From NCBI RefSeq assembly GCF_963662255.1, contig NC_085048.1, forward strand, positions 102,840,229-102,904,228: 64,000 bases of DNA, written 5' to 3'. Both the position numbers and the translations under genes were made by a program. Each line of letters opens with the position of its first letter. Within the stretch, counting starts at the first letter, position 1. The DNA comes from Cinclus cinclus. Its lineage: Eukaryota; Chordata; Aves; Passeriformes; Cinclidae. Below, one piece after another: positions 62,574-64,000 of this stretch. The notes under the pieces are model-generated. The model was given only the letters and a program-made list of their open reading frames with translations. It did no database searches and was not told the DNA's origin.

Positions 62574-62638
62574 AGCAAGTATCAATAGTGCCTTAATCTA
62601 ATTCCAATGCTTGTGCTTATTAAGTATGTTATAAATGC

Positions 62639-62834
62639 TTAAAGCTCTATTGATGTCTTAGAGGAGGACAGAAGGTCTCCATCTTCACGTCTGTAGATAC
62701 TGTGCCAGTATTTGCCATTCTTCCAGGGCTGGGGAAGGATGGTGCTGCAGTACATGCACCTTGACTCACTCTCCACCATATGGGTGTGCACTTTATTTCC
62801 ATCAACAAGAAGCATCGGGCCCCTTATTGACTCA
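62639..62834 (-). other. Candidate terminal coding exon, minus strand
   Basis: Read on the minus strand, an acceptor (TTCATACTTGATTAG) ends at 62835 and an open frame runs from 62834 to a TAA at 62639-62641: 1 nt, 64 codons and a stop. The peptide looks more protein-like than most frames here, with mixed charge, three cysteines and tryptophans (for example QPWKNGKYWHSIYRRED). An AATAAA follows at 62568-62573. Its entry phase fits the candidate exon at 63312-63370. I cannot name a family. The plus strand is also open over much of this interval, which weakens the case. Confidence 0.27.
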
Positions 62835-63311
62835 CTAATCAAGTATGAACAGGAAGCAAAGTCCAGTGTTACCCAAATGAATGGGAGCACAATTAAAACA
62901 ACCCCACAGATGCTCTCGTTATGTGTCTGTGTTGGATCCCAGTCAGAACAAACTGTCAGCTCTGCAGAAAAGTTGCCAAGGCCTCCACAATACAATCAAG
63001 CCCATAAAATTTTATAATTAATGATTTCCCTCCAACATCTATGGATGCCTCTAAGTTTTTGTCTAAGGGATGTTTTCTGCTGGGTTGGAAAGGTGCCTGT
63101 TTCCATGTTTGATGTTGTGTCTAAGGATCAGCCATCAGCCCACTTGTTTATTAACCTTGGGCAGTTATAAAGCATGTTCATTTACATGAACCTCACTGAG
63201 ATTAACAGGCGGGTTCAGGAACATGGGCCAACACCTGCAGAAGCAATTTCCCTGTCAGTTTGAGTGGCAGTATTTTTTCTTGGCTCGGTAAAGGGGCTTT
63301 TCCTTACTCAC

Positions 63312-63370
63312 CTGTGAGTAATCCATGACTTGGGGATGCTGGGTTTGTCCTGGAGGAGGGACACACAAGT
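63312..63370 (-). other. Candidate internal exon, 59 nt, minus strand
   Basis: This has the best splice signals in the window. The minus-strand acceptor is CTTTTCCTTTTATTTCAATTGCAG in effect (pyrimidine-rich, ending at 63371) and the donor is CACAG|GTGAGTAAG, fitting the consensus. All three frames are open across the 59 nt. The frame that starts on a whole codon leaves AG, which joins the leading T of the candidate exon 62639-62834 into a serine codon. Whether it codes, or belongs to a non-coding RNA, cannot be told from sequence alone. Confidence 0.3.
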
Positions 63371-64000
63371 CTGCAATTGAAATAAAAGGAAAAGCGCCTA
63401 CATGAGACCTTGCAGTGGTTTTCATTTGCAGATTCCAAGCCAAAGCTGCAAGTCTGGCTGAGCCACAGGGACTGCCTAAGTTTAAGCAGGATGTGCTCAT
63501 TGCTCTCCACTCCTCTCCTCTGGGTCATCTTTGGTGGCTGTTCTGAGTCAGGTTGTGTTTCGTCTGCTCCAAATGCAGGCTTCTGTCAGCAGGGATGGAC
63601 TTGCTCCATCTCCATCCCTGGCCTTGTGTGTTCCTTCCACCTCCCTTGCATCCCATACAGCTTCTCTGAGCCAGATTAGTGCAGTCATCCATGGGAAAAA
63701 CGGTTATTATTCATACGTGGTAGATTTTCACATTGTTTTTTCATTGACTCATGAAGCTGATCCAGCTTACCACACACTTGCATGGTCACTGGACCATAAG
63801 GAAGGTGTAGGTGGCAGCAGGAAGAAGTTCATCGAAAACTTTGCTTTGAAAGAATTTGTGAATTTTTAAATTTGAAAGAAAACTTTTCAACAACTTTGAG
63901 AAGAAAAAGCTTTTTATGCAGTTAGTTTTCTTAGAGAATAAATAGAAACTATTTACCACAAGTAATTAATTAAAGGGGATTTAAGTTGCAACTTCTGAAA
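63371..64000. other. Right edge, no feature resolved
   Basis: If the minus-strand exon at 63312 is real, earlier exons of that transcript should lie here or beyond the right edge. I found only a weak donor (GTG|GTAAGC near 63770 on the minus strand). Open frames are short and overlapping. Confidence 0.4.

Noticed and set aside
1..64000. Bacterial-type systems: operons, CRISPR arrays, phage or plasmid modules
   Set aside because: No tightly packed coding frames, no regularly spaced direct repeats and no ribosome-binding-site pattern; base composition and LTR structure are those of a vertebrate nuclear genome.

Overview
This window reads as non-coding vertebrate nuclear DNA, most likely from a bird and probably a songbird. 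It is AT-rich and CpG-poor. There is no dense gene packing and no convincing multi-exon protein gene, and recent interspersed repeats are sparse. The organism call is inference. It rests mainly on one well-preserved solo LTR whose termini (TGTCCTGGTTT...AAACCAGTACA) look to me like passerine endogenous-retrovirus LTRs, and on the low repeat load. I could not identify the locus or any flanking gene. Bacterial features such as operons, ribosome binding sites and CRISPR arrays are absent.

Layout: 1-4071 is unique sequence with small tandem repeats. 4072-4602 is a solo LTR with a perfect 5-bp target-site duplication, an internally duplicated U3 module, a CCAAT/TATA pair and a poly(A) signal; a consensus splice donor lies 87 bp beyond it. 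4685-28983 is unique sequence holding an inverted pair of octamer (POU-type) sites at 16479-16537, several AT-rich homeodomain-motif clusters, and the longest open frame (19841-20557). 28984-29259 is a second, less certain LTR-like element. 29260-45999 is unique sequence with microsatellites, a G-run and a few palindromes. 46000-47525 has a cluster of strong plus-strand splice signals that could be exons. 47526-62259 holds two eroded SINE/LINE tails of the same type and a small CpG-dense patch at 52974-53062. 62260-63370 has a TATA/CCAAT promoter-like layout on the plus strand and, on the minus strand, the best candidate exon pair in the window.

No pathway or system can be assembled from these parts. 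The items most worth testing are the minus-strand exon pair at 62639-63370, the inverted octamer hairpin at 16479-16537, the CpG/E-box patch at 52974-53062, and whether the LTR drives a spliced transcript. All exon calls rest on splice-site and reading-frame inspection only; several such coincidences are expected by chance in 64 kb.
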